Assembly: GCA_029218485.1 (NCBI GenBank)
Contig: JAQXRK010000212.1
Span: 1 to 18,588, forward strand
Source: a bacterium
Lineage (GTDB): Bacteria > Bacillota > Clostridia > Christensenellales > CAG-138
Length of the DNA stretch: 18,588 bases
Direction of reading: 5' to 3'
This document shows positions 1 to 6,001 of the stretch, piece after piece. A program made the position numbers and the translations under genes. Position 1 is the first letter of the stretch; every line of letters begins with the position of its first letter. Below the pieces are notes generated by a model. The model made no database searches and was not told the origin of the DNA. It saw only the letters and a list, made by a program, of their open reading frames with translations.

Positions 1-52
1 CTTTTTCTTCGTCGTCTTGCCCTCCAAGGAACTGTTCTTTTCGCGGACAGCG

Positions 53-61
53 TGCTATACT
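53..61 (+). promoter_or_regulatory. Putative extended -10 promoter of the patatin-like gene
   Basis: TATACT at 56-61 is preceded by TGC at 53-55, giving an extended -10 element (TGnTATAnT type). No good -35 hexamer lies 16-18 bases upstream, which is tolerated for extended -10 promoters. Transcription would start near 68, about 35 bases before the ATG at 103. The rest of 1-102 shows no recognisable gene; an unseen gene could end just outside the window. Confidence 0.4.
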
Positions 62-102
62 ATCATCTATAGTTTTGATCATTATGGATATGCGAGGTTT
101 TT

Positions 103-903
103 ATGGCAGGTAAGGTTGGCGTTGCGCTGGGCGCGGGCAGCACAAAAGGATTTGCGCACATCGGTGTGCTTCAGGTCCTTCAGGAGCAGCACATTCCAAT
201 CGATATGATTTCCGGTTCCAGTATTGGGGCCATTATTGCCTCCATTTTTGCTGCCGGAAGCGATATGTATATGCTGGAAAAATTTGCGCTGCAAATGAAC
301 ATGCGCGATTACCTCGATATTGGGAGACCCAGCTCCGGTGGACTGCTGCGCGGCAATCGAATTGAGGAGCTGATCCGGCTGTTTACGCACCGGATGGATT
401 TTTCCGAAACCAAAATTTCGCTCTACTGTGCTGCAGTCGATGCCGCACAGGGAGAATTGGTCATGCTGCACGAAGGGAGCGTCAGCAAAGCCGCGCGCGC
501 CAGCATGTCCATCCCCGGCATTTTTGCACCGGTGGTTATCGACGGACATACCTATGTGGATGGCGGCGTCATTGAGCGCATTCCGTGTTCGGTGCTGCGC
601 GAAAACGGCGCTGATGTCATATTGGCTGTGGATGTCGGTTACTGCGGCGGGTATTACGATGTGGCCGGTATGAATGCCTATGAGCTCATCAATCGCTCTA
701 TCGATATCATGCAGTGGGAGATTACCAAGCTGCAGCATCTGGACGCGGATATCATGCTGTCTCCGAACGTGCTGTTTGTCCACGGGCATTTCGATACGAA
801 GAGCGCGCAGGCTGTTATTGCAGAAGGCCGGAGGGTGGCAGAGGAGGCGCTTCCGCAGATCTTGGCGGCGCTGGATGCACATGCCATACCGCTTACAGAA
901 TGA
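103..903 (+). CDS. Patatin-like phospholipase family protein (RssA-type)
   Basis: Predicted cytoplasmic serine acyl hydrolase of 266 residues with the patatin fold. The oxyanion-hole loop GAGSTKG is at residues 10-16, the nucleophile elbow GSSIG at 38-42 puts the catalytic serine at S40, and the DGG motif at 153-155 supplies D153 of the Ser-Asp dyad. The opening segment up to residue 43 (GFAHIGVLQVL, then IPIDMISGSSIGA) follows the bacterial RssA/YlbK-like pattern. There is no signal peptide or membrane segment, so this is the short single-domain form. The ATG at 103 has GAGG at 94-97 five bases upstream. Physiological substrates of these proteins are generally unknown, so phospholipase describes the family rather than a proven activity. 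The 3' end overlaps the convergent tmcAL by 11 bases. Confidence 0.9.
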   Translation: MAGKVGVALGAGSTKGFAHIGVLQVLQEQHIPIDMISGSSIGAIIASIFAAGSDMYMLEKFALQMNMRDYLDIGRPSSGGLLRGNRIEELIRLFTHRMDFSETKISLYCAAVDAAQGELVMLHEGSVSKAARASMSIPGIFAPVVIDGHTYVDGGVIERIPCSVLRENGADVILAVDVGYCGGYYDVAGMNAYELINRSIDIMQWEITKLQHLDADIMLSPNVLFVHGHFDTKSAQAVIAEGRRVAEEALPQILAALDAHAIPLTE

Positions 904-2095
904 TCGGTCCCTCGGCGTCCCGGTGCATGTCGTTTCCCGTAGCAATTGCCAGCACATCGGTGCTGAATGCATCGGTCGTCAGATTCCGCTGTACGATCGG
1001 TGCGCAGGACGGAATATCTGCATTGCGCAGGATCAGGGGCGCATGTGGCCGCTTGGCAATCTCTGACAGCAGCATGCGCGCCTTGGAAGTCAGGGCCAGA
1101 ACCTTGAGGTATTCGCTCTCGCTGCTTCTTACGGTCGCGTGAACCTGCTCATTCGTAATTCCCAGCATGGCGCAAACGCCTATCCGCTTGCAGCGGGCCA
1201 GCGTAAAGCGCTTGGACTTTACCGCTTCATAGAACTCCGTAATCGTAGTGCACTTTTTTGCAAATTTTGACAGGATGTTCTCAAATCCTTCCGCCACATC
1301 CGGCAATTCCGCCAGACTTTTGATCGACATGCTGCGAATGGCGTAGAGAATCAGCGGGCCGACCGCCTCCGGCGCTATCGGAAACTGCGGATCATAGAGC
1401 ATGGCGCCGCCAACAAAGGAGGGCATGGCGGTGAGCACCGCCTCGTCACCGGACAGCAGCGCCTTGCGGATGGCCGTGGCGCTGGAATACTCACCGGTCA
1501 AAACCTCCTCGTGGTAGCCGTTTCCAACCCGCGTGATGGGGATGGGACGGATGTCCGGCGCATACGCCCCGATTGCGCGCAAATACTCAATGGCGAGAAT
1601 GTTGTTGGGCTGCGCCAGCGTTTCCAGCATGCTATCCGGCGCGCCGATATCGGCAAGCGCATCATATCTGGCCCGGGGATACGATTTGCCAAGGCTGAGG
1701 TGCCGGTGCAATGCGCTTCGATAGGCCGGCGGTTCGGATACCAGAATGTCGCAGAGCTTATATAGCATCTCCAGATTGGACTGCTCGCAGCCAAATGCCA
1801 GATCGGTCACCACGCCGGTGCCGAGAAGCGTGCGGATGCCGCCAAGCGCAAAGCGCTCCGCACTGGCCACCGCATAGACACTGGGCAGCTCCAAAACGAG
1901 ATCGGCGCCCGCCTTTACCGCCCAGGTCGCGCGCGTATATTTGTCGATACAAGCGGCTTCACCGCGCTGGACAAAGTTGCCGGAGAGCACGACAATACAG
2001 AAGTCTGCTCCGCTTTTTGCTTTTGCACGCTCCAAATGATAGATGTGCCCATTGTGCAGCGGATTATATTCCGCAATGATTCCAACAACGCGCAT
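893..2095 (-). CDS. tmcAL: tRNA(Met) cytidine acetate ligase TmcAL (YlbM family nucleotidyltransferase)
   Basis: Predicted 400-residue enzyme that activates acetate with ATP and acetylates C34 of elongator tRNA-Met (ac4C), securing AUG decoding. The N-terminal nucleotidyltransferase signature is clear: residues 3-17 read VVGIIAEYNPLHNGH, with the HxGH-type motif at H14-H17. Further family segments follow: ELPSVYAVASAERFALGG, and YSSATAIRKALL in mid protein. Length matches the family (about 400). The ATG (complement of 2093-2095) is preceded on the minus strand by GAGGA seven to eight bases away. It is divergent from pta, with 88 bases between starts, and its end overlaps the patatin-like gene. 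The link with pta-ackA through acetate is an inference from established TmcAL chemistry. Older annotations call this family a hypothetical nucleotidyltransferase. Confidence 0.93.
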   Translation of the reverse strand: MRVVGIIAEYNPLHNGHIYHLERAKAKSGADFCIVVLSGNFVQRGEAACIDKYTRATWAVKAGADLVLELPSVYAVASAERFALGGIRTLLGTGVVTDLAFGCEQSNLEMLYKLCDILVSEPPAYRSALHRHLSLGKSYPRARYDALADIGAPDSMLETLAQPNNILAIEYLRAIGAYAPDIRPIPITRVGNGYHEEVLTGEYSSATAIRKALLSGDEAVLTAMPSFVGGAMLYDPQFPIAPEAVGPLILYAIRSMSIKSLAELPDVAEGFENILSKFAKKCTTITEFYEAVKSKRFTLARCKRIGVCAMLGITNEQVHATVRSSESEYLKVLALTSKARMLLSEIAKRPHAPLILRNADIPSCAPIVQRNLTTDAFSTDVLAIATGNDMHRDAEGPIIL

Positions 2096-2119
2096 GCTGT
2101 TTCCTCACAATTTAAAAAC

Positions 2120-2128
2120 AGTATACCA
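2120..2128 (-). promoter_or_regulatory. Putative extended -10 promoter of tmcAL
   Basis: On the minus strand these bases read TGGTATACT, an extended -10 element about 25 bases upstream of the tmcAL start. No convincing -35 is present at the usual distance. It forms an approximate inverted repeat with the pta promoter element at 2144-2152. Confidence 0.45.
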
Positions 2129-2143
2129 TTTTTTCGCTATATG

Positions 2144-2152
2144 TGGTATAAT
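2144..2152 (+). promoter_or_regulatory. Putative extended -10 promoter of pta-ackA
   Basis: TGG followed by a perfect TATAAT at 2147-2152. The -35 region (around 2124-2129) is poor, so the extended -10 probably carries recognition. Transcription would begin near 2159, leaving about 25 bases of leader before the pta ATG at 2184. Confidence 0.6.
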
Positions 2153-2168
2153 TCCGTTGAAAAATATT

Positions 2169-2174
2169 GGGAGG
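2169..2174 (+). promoter_or_regulatory. Ribosome binding site fixing the pta start
   Basis: GGGAGG lies nine bases before the ATG at 2184. The open frame extends upstream to an ATG at 2043, but that would lie inside tmcAL, upstream of the promoter, and adds residues foreign to Pta. The site therefore selects 2184. Confidence 0.75.
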
Positions 2175-2183
2175 CTTCTTGTC

Positions 2184-3182
2184 ATGTCGTTGATGGATCG
2201 AATCAAAAGCAAAGCGATCGAGGACAAAAAACACATTCTGCTCCCCGAGGGAACGGAAGAACGCACTGTGCAGGCGGCTGCTCAGATCGTAAAAGAGGGT
2301 ATTGCCGATGTCACGCTGCTCGGTGATCCGGCTGCCATTCAGGCCGTGGCCGACAAGTTTCAGGTGGATCTGACGGGCGTTTCGATGCTCAATCCCGAGA
2401 CCTCTTCCGATCTCGCCCGCTATACCGAGATGTTCTATGAGCTGCGCAAAGCAAAGGGCGTTACCCCGGAAAAGGCTGCCGCAACCATGAAGAACCCGCT
2501 GTTCTTCGCCGCCATGATGATAAAGGATGGCAAAGCGGATGGCATGGTCGCCGGTGCAATCAGCACAACCGGCGATACGCTGCGTCCCGGCCTGCAGATC
2601 ATCAAGATGGCCCCGGGGATTTCGGTCGTTTCGAGCTGCTTCATCATGGAAGTGCCGAACAAGGCCTACGGTGACGATGGTCTGCTCGTGTTTGCCGACT
2701 GTGCCGTCAATCCCTGCCCGACCGCCGAACAGCTGGCTGCAATCGCGGTTTCTTCCGCAGCGACCGGCAAGGCGCTCTGCGGCATCGAGCCGCGCGTGGC
2801 AATGCTTTCCTTCTCAACGAAGGGCAGCGCAAAGCATGAGCTCGTTGACAAGGTGGTTCGCGCAACCGAACTTGTGCACGAGCTGGCACCGGAACTGAAC
2901 GTGGATGGCGAATTGCAGGCGGATGCGGCGCTGGTGGAAAAGGTCGGCAAGCTCAAGTCGCCCGGCAGCCCTGTTGCGGGCAAAGCCAACGTTCTGGTAT
3001 TCCCGGATCTTCAGGCGGGCAACATCGGCTACAAGCTTGTGCAGCGTCTGGCGGGCGCCGAGGCAATCGGCCCGATCTGCCAGGGCTTCCGTTATCCGAT
3101 CAACGACCTGTCCCGCGGCTGCAGCATTGAAGATATCGTTTCGGTCGTGGCCATTACCGCTGTTCAGGCGCAGAATCAATAA
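2184..3182 (+). CDS. pta: Phosphate acetyltransferase
   Basis: Converts acetyl-CoA and phosphate to acetyl phosphate and CoA in the cytoplasm, the first step of acetate fermentation. The 332-residue product matches the short clostridial/Bacillus Pta without the extra N-terminal domains of enterobacterial enzymes. Conserved segments in order: LLPEGTEERTVQAA (19-32), DGMVAGAISTTGDTLRPG (119-136), ADCAVNPCPTAEQLA (171-185), and near the C-terminus FPDLQAGNIGYKLVQRL followed by QGFRYPINDLSRGCS, the CoA/phosphate-site region. The start at 2184 is set by GGGAGG and by family length. ackA follows after 17 bases, the standard pta-ackA operon. Related phosphate butyryltransferases exist, but the ackA partner and the DLSRGCS block favour Pta. 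Confidence 0.96.
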   Translation: MSLMDRIKSKAIEDKKHILLPEGTEERTVQAAAQIVKEGIADVTLLGDPAAIQAVADKFQVDLTGVSMLNPETSSDLARYTEMFYELRKAKGVTPEKAAATMKNPLFFAAMMIKDGKADGMVAGAISTTGDTLRPGLQIIKMAPGISVVSSCFIMEVPNKAYGDDGLLVFADCAVNPCPTAEQLAAIAVSSAATGKALCGIEPRVAMLSFSTKGSAKHELVDKVVRATELVHELAPELNVDGELQADAALVEKVGKLKSPGSPVAGKANVLVFPDLQAGNIGYKLVQRLAGAEAIGPICQGFRYPINDLSRGCSIEDIVSVVAITAVQAQNQ

Positions 3183-3199
3183 GGAGATTTGTAAGCATC

Positions 3200-4402
3200 A
3201 TGACAAACATTCTGGTTATCAATGCAGGCAGTTCCTCGCTGAAGTATCAGCTGATCGACATCGACACCGAAACCGTCATTGCAAAGGGCATTTGCGAGCG
3301 GATCGGCATCCCCGGCTCGCTTTTGAGCTACAAGCCGACCAACGGCGAAAAGTTTGAAAAGCAGCAGGATATGCACGATCATAAGGACGCCATTCAGCTC
3401 GTGCTGGATGTCCTGTCCGATCCCAAGATCGGTGTGATCTCCGACATGTCGTCCATCGCTGCGGTCGGCCATCGCGTGCTGCATGGCGGCGAGAAGTACT
3501 CCGAGCCGGTACTGATCAACGATCAGGTTCTTGAAGCAATCGAGGAATGCATCCCGCTTGGACCGCTGCACAACCCCGCAAACCTCATGGGCATCCGCGG
3601 ATGCATGGCGGTTATGCCGAACGTGCCGATGGTGGCCGTGTTCGACACCGCGTGGGGTCAGTCCATGCCGAAAAAGGCGTTCATGTATGCGCTGCCCTAT
3701 GAGGCATACGAGAAGTTCAAAGTGCGCCGCTATGGTTTCCACGGAACGTCGCATCGCTATGTCGCCGGTCGCGCCATCTCCAAACTCGATATGCCGAAGG
3801 AGCAAACGCGCGTCATCACCTGCCACCTTGGCAATGGCTCCAGCCTGAGCGCCGTCAAGGGCGGCAAGTGCGTCGATACCTCCATGGGCCTTACGCCTTT
3901 GGAGGGCGTCCCGATGGGAACGCGCTGCGGCAGCATCGACCCGGCGATCATGCCGTTCCTGATGGATAAGCTCGGTCTGTCGGCCGCCGAAATGGATACC
4001 TACATGAATAAGAAGAGCGGTATGCTGGGCGTTTCCGGCATTTCCAGCGATTTCCGCGATCTGGATGCGGCCTCGAAAGAGGGCAATGAGCGCGCTGAGC
4101 TGGCGCTGCAGATGTTTGCCTACAAGGTGAAGCAGTATATCGGCGCTTATGCGGCCGCGCTGAACGGCGTGGATGCCATCGTGTTCACGGCCGGCGTCGG
4201 CGAGAACGACCGCCGCATGCGCGAAATGATCCTGACCGACATGGAGTATCTCGGCGTGGATGTGGACTTCCAGTGGAATCAGGAATGCCCGCGCGGTGAG
4301 GAAGTTGAGATTTCCAAGCCCAACAGCCGCGTCAAGGTGTTTGTCATCCCGACGGACGAAGAAATGACCATTGCGCGCGACACCGCCGCTCTTGCGCTGT
4401 AA
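3200..4402 (+). CDS. ackA: Acetate kinase
   Basis: Transfers phosphate from acetyl phosphate to ADP, giving acetate and ATP; with Pta it forms the substrate-level phosphorylation branch. The 400-residue protein has the ASKHA opening NILVINAGSSSLKYQL (3-18), R92 in GHRVLHGG, D149 in FDTAW, H181 in RRYGFHGTSHRYV, R242 in MGTRCGSIDP, and FTAGVGEN near the C-terminus. These correspond to the catalytic Arg, Asp, His and Arg established for the Methanosarcina enzyme. One oddity: after D149 the protein reads TAWGQSMP where the family usually has TAFHQTMP, so the usual His is Gly153. The ATG at 3200 has AAGGAGA 12 bases upstream, rather far but the only good site. No terminator is visible before scfA. 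Confidence 0.96.
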   Translation: MTNILVINAGSSSLKYQLIDIDTETVIAKGICERIGIPGSLLSYKPTNGEKFEKQQDMHDHKDAIQLVLDVLSDPKIGVISDMSSIAAVGHRVLHGGEKYSEPVLINDQVLEAIEECIPLGPLHNPANLMGIRGCMAVMPNVPMVAVFDTAWGQSMPKKAFMYALPYEAYEKFKVRRYGFHGTSHRYVAGRAISKLDMPKEQTRVITCHLGNGSSLSAVKGGKCVDTSMGLTPLEGVPMGTRCGSIDPAIMPFLMDKLGLSAAEMDTYMNKKSGMLGVSGISSDFRDLDAASKEGNERAELALQMFAYKVKQYIGAYAAALNGVDAIVFTAGVGENDRRMREMILTDMEYLGVDVDFQWNQECPRGEEVEISKPNSRVKVFVIPTDEEMTIARDTAALAL

Positions 4403-4420
4403 GAAAAAACGGTGTATACT
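4392..4420 (+). promoter_or_regulatory. Putative promoter of scfA
   Basis: TTGCGC (4392-4397, inside the last codons of ackA) and TATACT (4415-4420) are separated by 17 bases. Four of six -35 positions and five of six -10 positions match the vegetative consensus. Transcription would start near 4427, about 25 bases before the scfA ATG. This would let the peptide gene be expressed separately from pta-ackA. Confidence 0.55.
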
Positions 4421-4451
4421 GCAATTGTAGCAAGAATTTGGAGGATAGAAT

Positions 4452-4595
4452 ATGAAGCATTTTGAAACCGTTCAGCAGCCCTGCATCAAGGCTGATCAGA
4501 AGACCGCTTGCGGCGAATGCCAGGCCAGCTGCCAGTCCGCCTGCAAGACTTCCTGCACCGTGGCCAACCAGAAGTGCGCAAAGGAAGAAAAATAA
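4452..4595 (+). CDS. scfA: SCIFF (six cysteines in forty-five residues) ranthipeptide precursor
   Basis: A 47-residue peptide beginning MKHFETV and carrying the SCIFF core: ACGECQASC (19-27), QSACKTSCT (28-36), then VANQKC (37-42). Cysteines are at 11, 20, 23, 27, 31, 35 and 42. The last six are the family set; C11 is extra. The ATG at 4452 has GGAGG at 4440-4444, seven bases upstream. The adjacent radical SAM gene scfB is the cognate maturase. By analogy with the Clostridium thermocellum CteA/CteB pair, where the maturase links a core Cys to a Thr five residues on, C31 to T36 is the best predicted first thioether. SCIFF products are classed as ranthipeptides; mature form, export and role are not evident here, and no transporter or peptidase gene is adjacent. 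A hairpin follows the stop. Confidence 0.95.
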   Translation: MKHFETVQQPCIKADQKTACGECQASCQSACKTSCTVANQKCAKEEK

Positions 4596-4610
4596 CGATT
4601 GACGATTCTG

Positions 4611-4640
4611 GAAAGAAAGGCCTTTGCCGGCCTTTCTTTC
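4611..4640 (+). terminator. Strong hairpin between scfA and scfB, probable partial terminator
   Basis: GAAAGAAAGGCC (4611-4622) pairs perfectly with GGCCTTTCTTTC (4629-4640), a 12-base-pair stem with a six-base loop. It is followed by TCTGTTTGTG, a broken rather than continuous T tract. It lies 15 bases after the scfA stop and ends 20 bases before the scfB start. It probably stabilises or partly terminates the scfA transcript so that more peptide message than maturase message is made. Confidence 0.75.
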
Positions 4641-4649
4641 TCTGTTTGT

Positions 4650-4654
4650 GAGGA
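4650..4654 (+). promoter_or_regulatory. Ribosome binding site fixing the GTG start of scfB
   Basis: GAGGA lies six bases before GTG at 4661. The protein from this GTG begins with the usual maturase N-terminus (IHTFRFHDMNVVLDVESGAIH); the next ATG at 4688 would remove conserved residues. Confidence 0.7.
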
Positions 4655-4660
4655 ATAATT

Positions 4661-6001
4661 GTGATCCATACGTTTCGGTTTCATGACATGAATGTTGTTC
4701 TGGACGTGGAGAGCGGCGCCATCCACCTGCTCGATGATGCTGCATTCGCCGTCCTTTCCGCTCTGGAGCATGGGGAAGACCCGCACAAATGCACCGCGCT
4801 TTCCTACGAAGAGGTGGAGGAGATCTTACAGGAATACACCGCATTAAAGAAGCAGGGCTTGATCGATCGCGAGGAGCAGGAAGCGCCCGAGGTACGCGGC
4901 GGCAGCGCGATCAAATCGCTCTGCCTGCATGTTGCGCATGATTGCAACCTGCGCTGTAAATACTGCTTTGCTTCCACCGGCGATTTTCACGGTGCGCGCA
5001 TGCTGATGCCGTTCTCCGTCGGAAAGGCTGCCATCGATTTTCTGATGGAGCGCAGCGGTTCCAGAAAGCATCTGGAGGTCGATCTCTTTGGCGGCGAGCC
5101 GCTCATGAACTTTGATGTTTGCAAGCAGATCGTCGCATATGGCCGCGAGCAGGAAAAGCGGTTCGGTAAGAAGATCAACTTTACCATGACCACAAACTGC
5201 GTTGCGCTGAACGACGAAAGCATCGATTTCATCAACCGGGAGATGCACAATGTCGTCATCAGCCTGGATGGTCGCAAAGAAATCCATGATGCGCTCCGGC
5301 CCACGGTCAATGGCAAGGGTTCGTACGATGTGATTCTCGAGAAGGCAAAGCGGCTTGTAGCGGATCGCGGAGACAAGGAGCATTATATCCGTGGTACCTT
5401 CACCAGAAACAATCTGGATTTTTCGGAGGATGTAAAGGCCCTGTTGGATGAAGGCTTCCGCCAGCTTTCCTTGGAGCCGGTTGTCTTGCCCGCAGAAAGT
5501 CCATACAGCATTTTGGAAACGCATCTGGAGCGCGTTTTTGCTGAGTACGATAAGCTGGCAGATTATTATCTGCATGAGCGCAAGCACGGGCGTTGGTTCA
5601 ATTTCTTCCATTTCATGATCGATATGGAGGGGGGACCCTGTCTGCGCAAGCGCATCTCCGGCTGCGGCGCAGGCACCGAATATGCTGCGATCACGCCCGA
5701 TGGCGATATCTACCCCTGCCACCAGTTCGTCGGTATTCCCGAGTGGCTGCTTGGCAATGTCTGCACCGGCGCTTTTGATACGGAAAAACAATCCGCTTTT
5801 GAGGGCTGTAATGTGCGGACCAAGGAAGCGTGCAGAAAATGCTGGGCAAAATACTATTGCAGCGGTGGCTGTGCTGCAAACGCGTTTTTGTACAACGGCG
5901 ATATCCACAAGCCTTATGAAATGAGCTGCCATATGCTTCGCAAGCGCACGGAATGTGCGATCGGAATCGCGCTGACCGAGCGCGGCGGCGCCGAGTCATG
6001 A
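4661..6001 (+). CDS. scfB: SCIFF maturase, radical SAM/SPASM thioether-forming enzyme
   Basis: A 446-residue radical SAM enzyme predicted to crosslink Cys residues of the scfA peptide to acceptor residues. Residues 1-75 form the precursor-binding (RRE-like) N-terminal region. The radical SAM cluster motif is C95-x3-C99-x2-C102 (CNLRCKYC), with GGEP at 144-147. The C-terminal SPASM region supplies auxiliary Fe-S ligands: C335, C353 (DIYPCHQF), C383, then C391-x2-C394-x5-C400-x3-C404, and C423. Order and length match the SCIFF maturase family (CteB in C. thermocellum). Start is GTG with GAGGA six bases upstream. Its TGA overlaps the recJ ATG (ATGA), so scfB and recJ are probably translationally coupled. 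Assignment rests on the linked precursor as well as the motifs; other SPASM maturases share the cysteine pattern. Confidence 0.95.
   Translation: MIHTFRFHDMNVVLDVESGAIHLLDDAAFAVLSALEHGEDPHKCTALSYEEVEEILQEYTALKKQGLIDREEQEAPEVRGGSAIKSLCLHVAHDCNLRCKYCFASTGDFHGARMLMPFSVGKAAIDFLMERSGSRKHLEVDLFGGEPLMNFDVCKQIVAYGREQEKRFGKKINFTMTTNCVALNDESIDFINREMHNVVISLDGRKEIHDALRPTVNGKGSYDVILEKAKRLVADRGDKEHYIRGTFTRNNLDFSEDVKALLDEGFRQLSLEPVVLPAESPYSILETHLERVFAEYDKLADYYLHERKHGRWFNFFHFMIDMEGGPCLRKRISGCGAGTEYAAITPDGDIYPCHQFVGIPEWLLGNVCTGAFDTEKQSAFEGCNVRTKEACRKCWAKYYCSGGCAANAFLYNGDIHKPYEMSCHMLRKRTECAIGIALTERGGAES

Noticed and set aside
1..102. A gene or gene end at the left edge
   Set aside because: The bases are T/C-rich with no recognisable coding signal on either strand; only a possible promoter for the patatin-like gene is supported.
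82..972. Minus-strand open frame of 296 codons across the patatin-like gene
   Set aside because: Antisense shadow of a gene with an intact Ser-Asp dyad; it also runs over the tmcAL end.
2043..2183. Longer Pta with 47 extra N-terminal residues
   Set aside because: The extension overlaps tmcAL, lies upstream of the TATAAT promoter element, and is not found in the family; GGGAGG selects the ATG at 2184.
4844..5932. Minus-strand open frame of 362 codons across scfB
   Set aside because: Antisense to a motif-complete radical SAM gene, no recognisable domain, no ribosome binding site noted.
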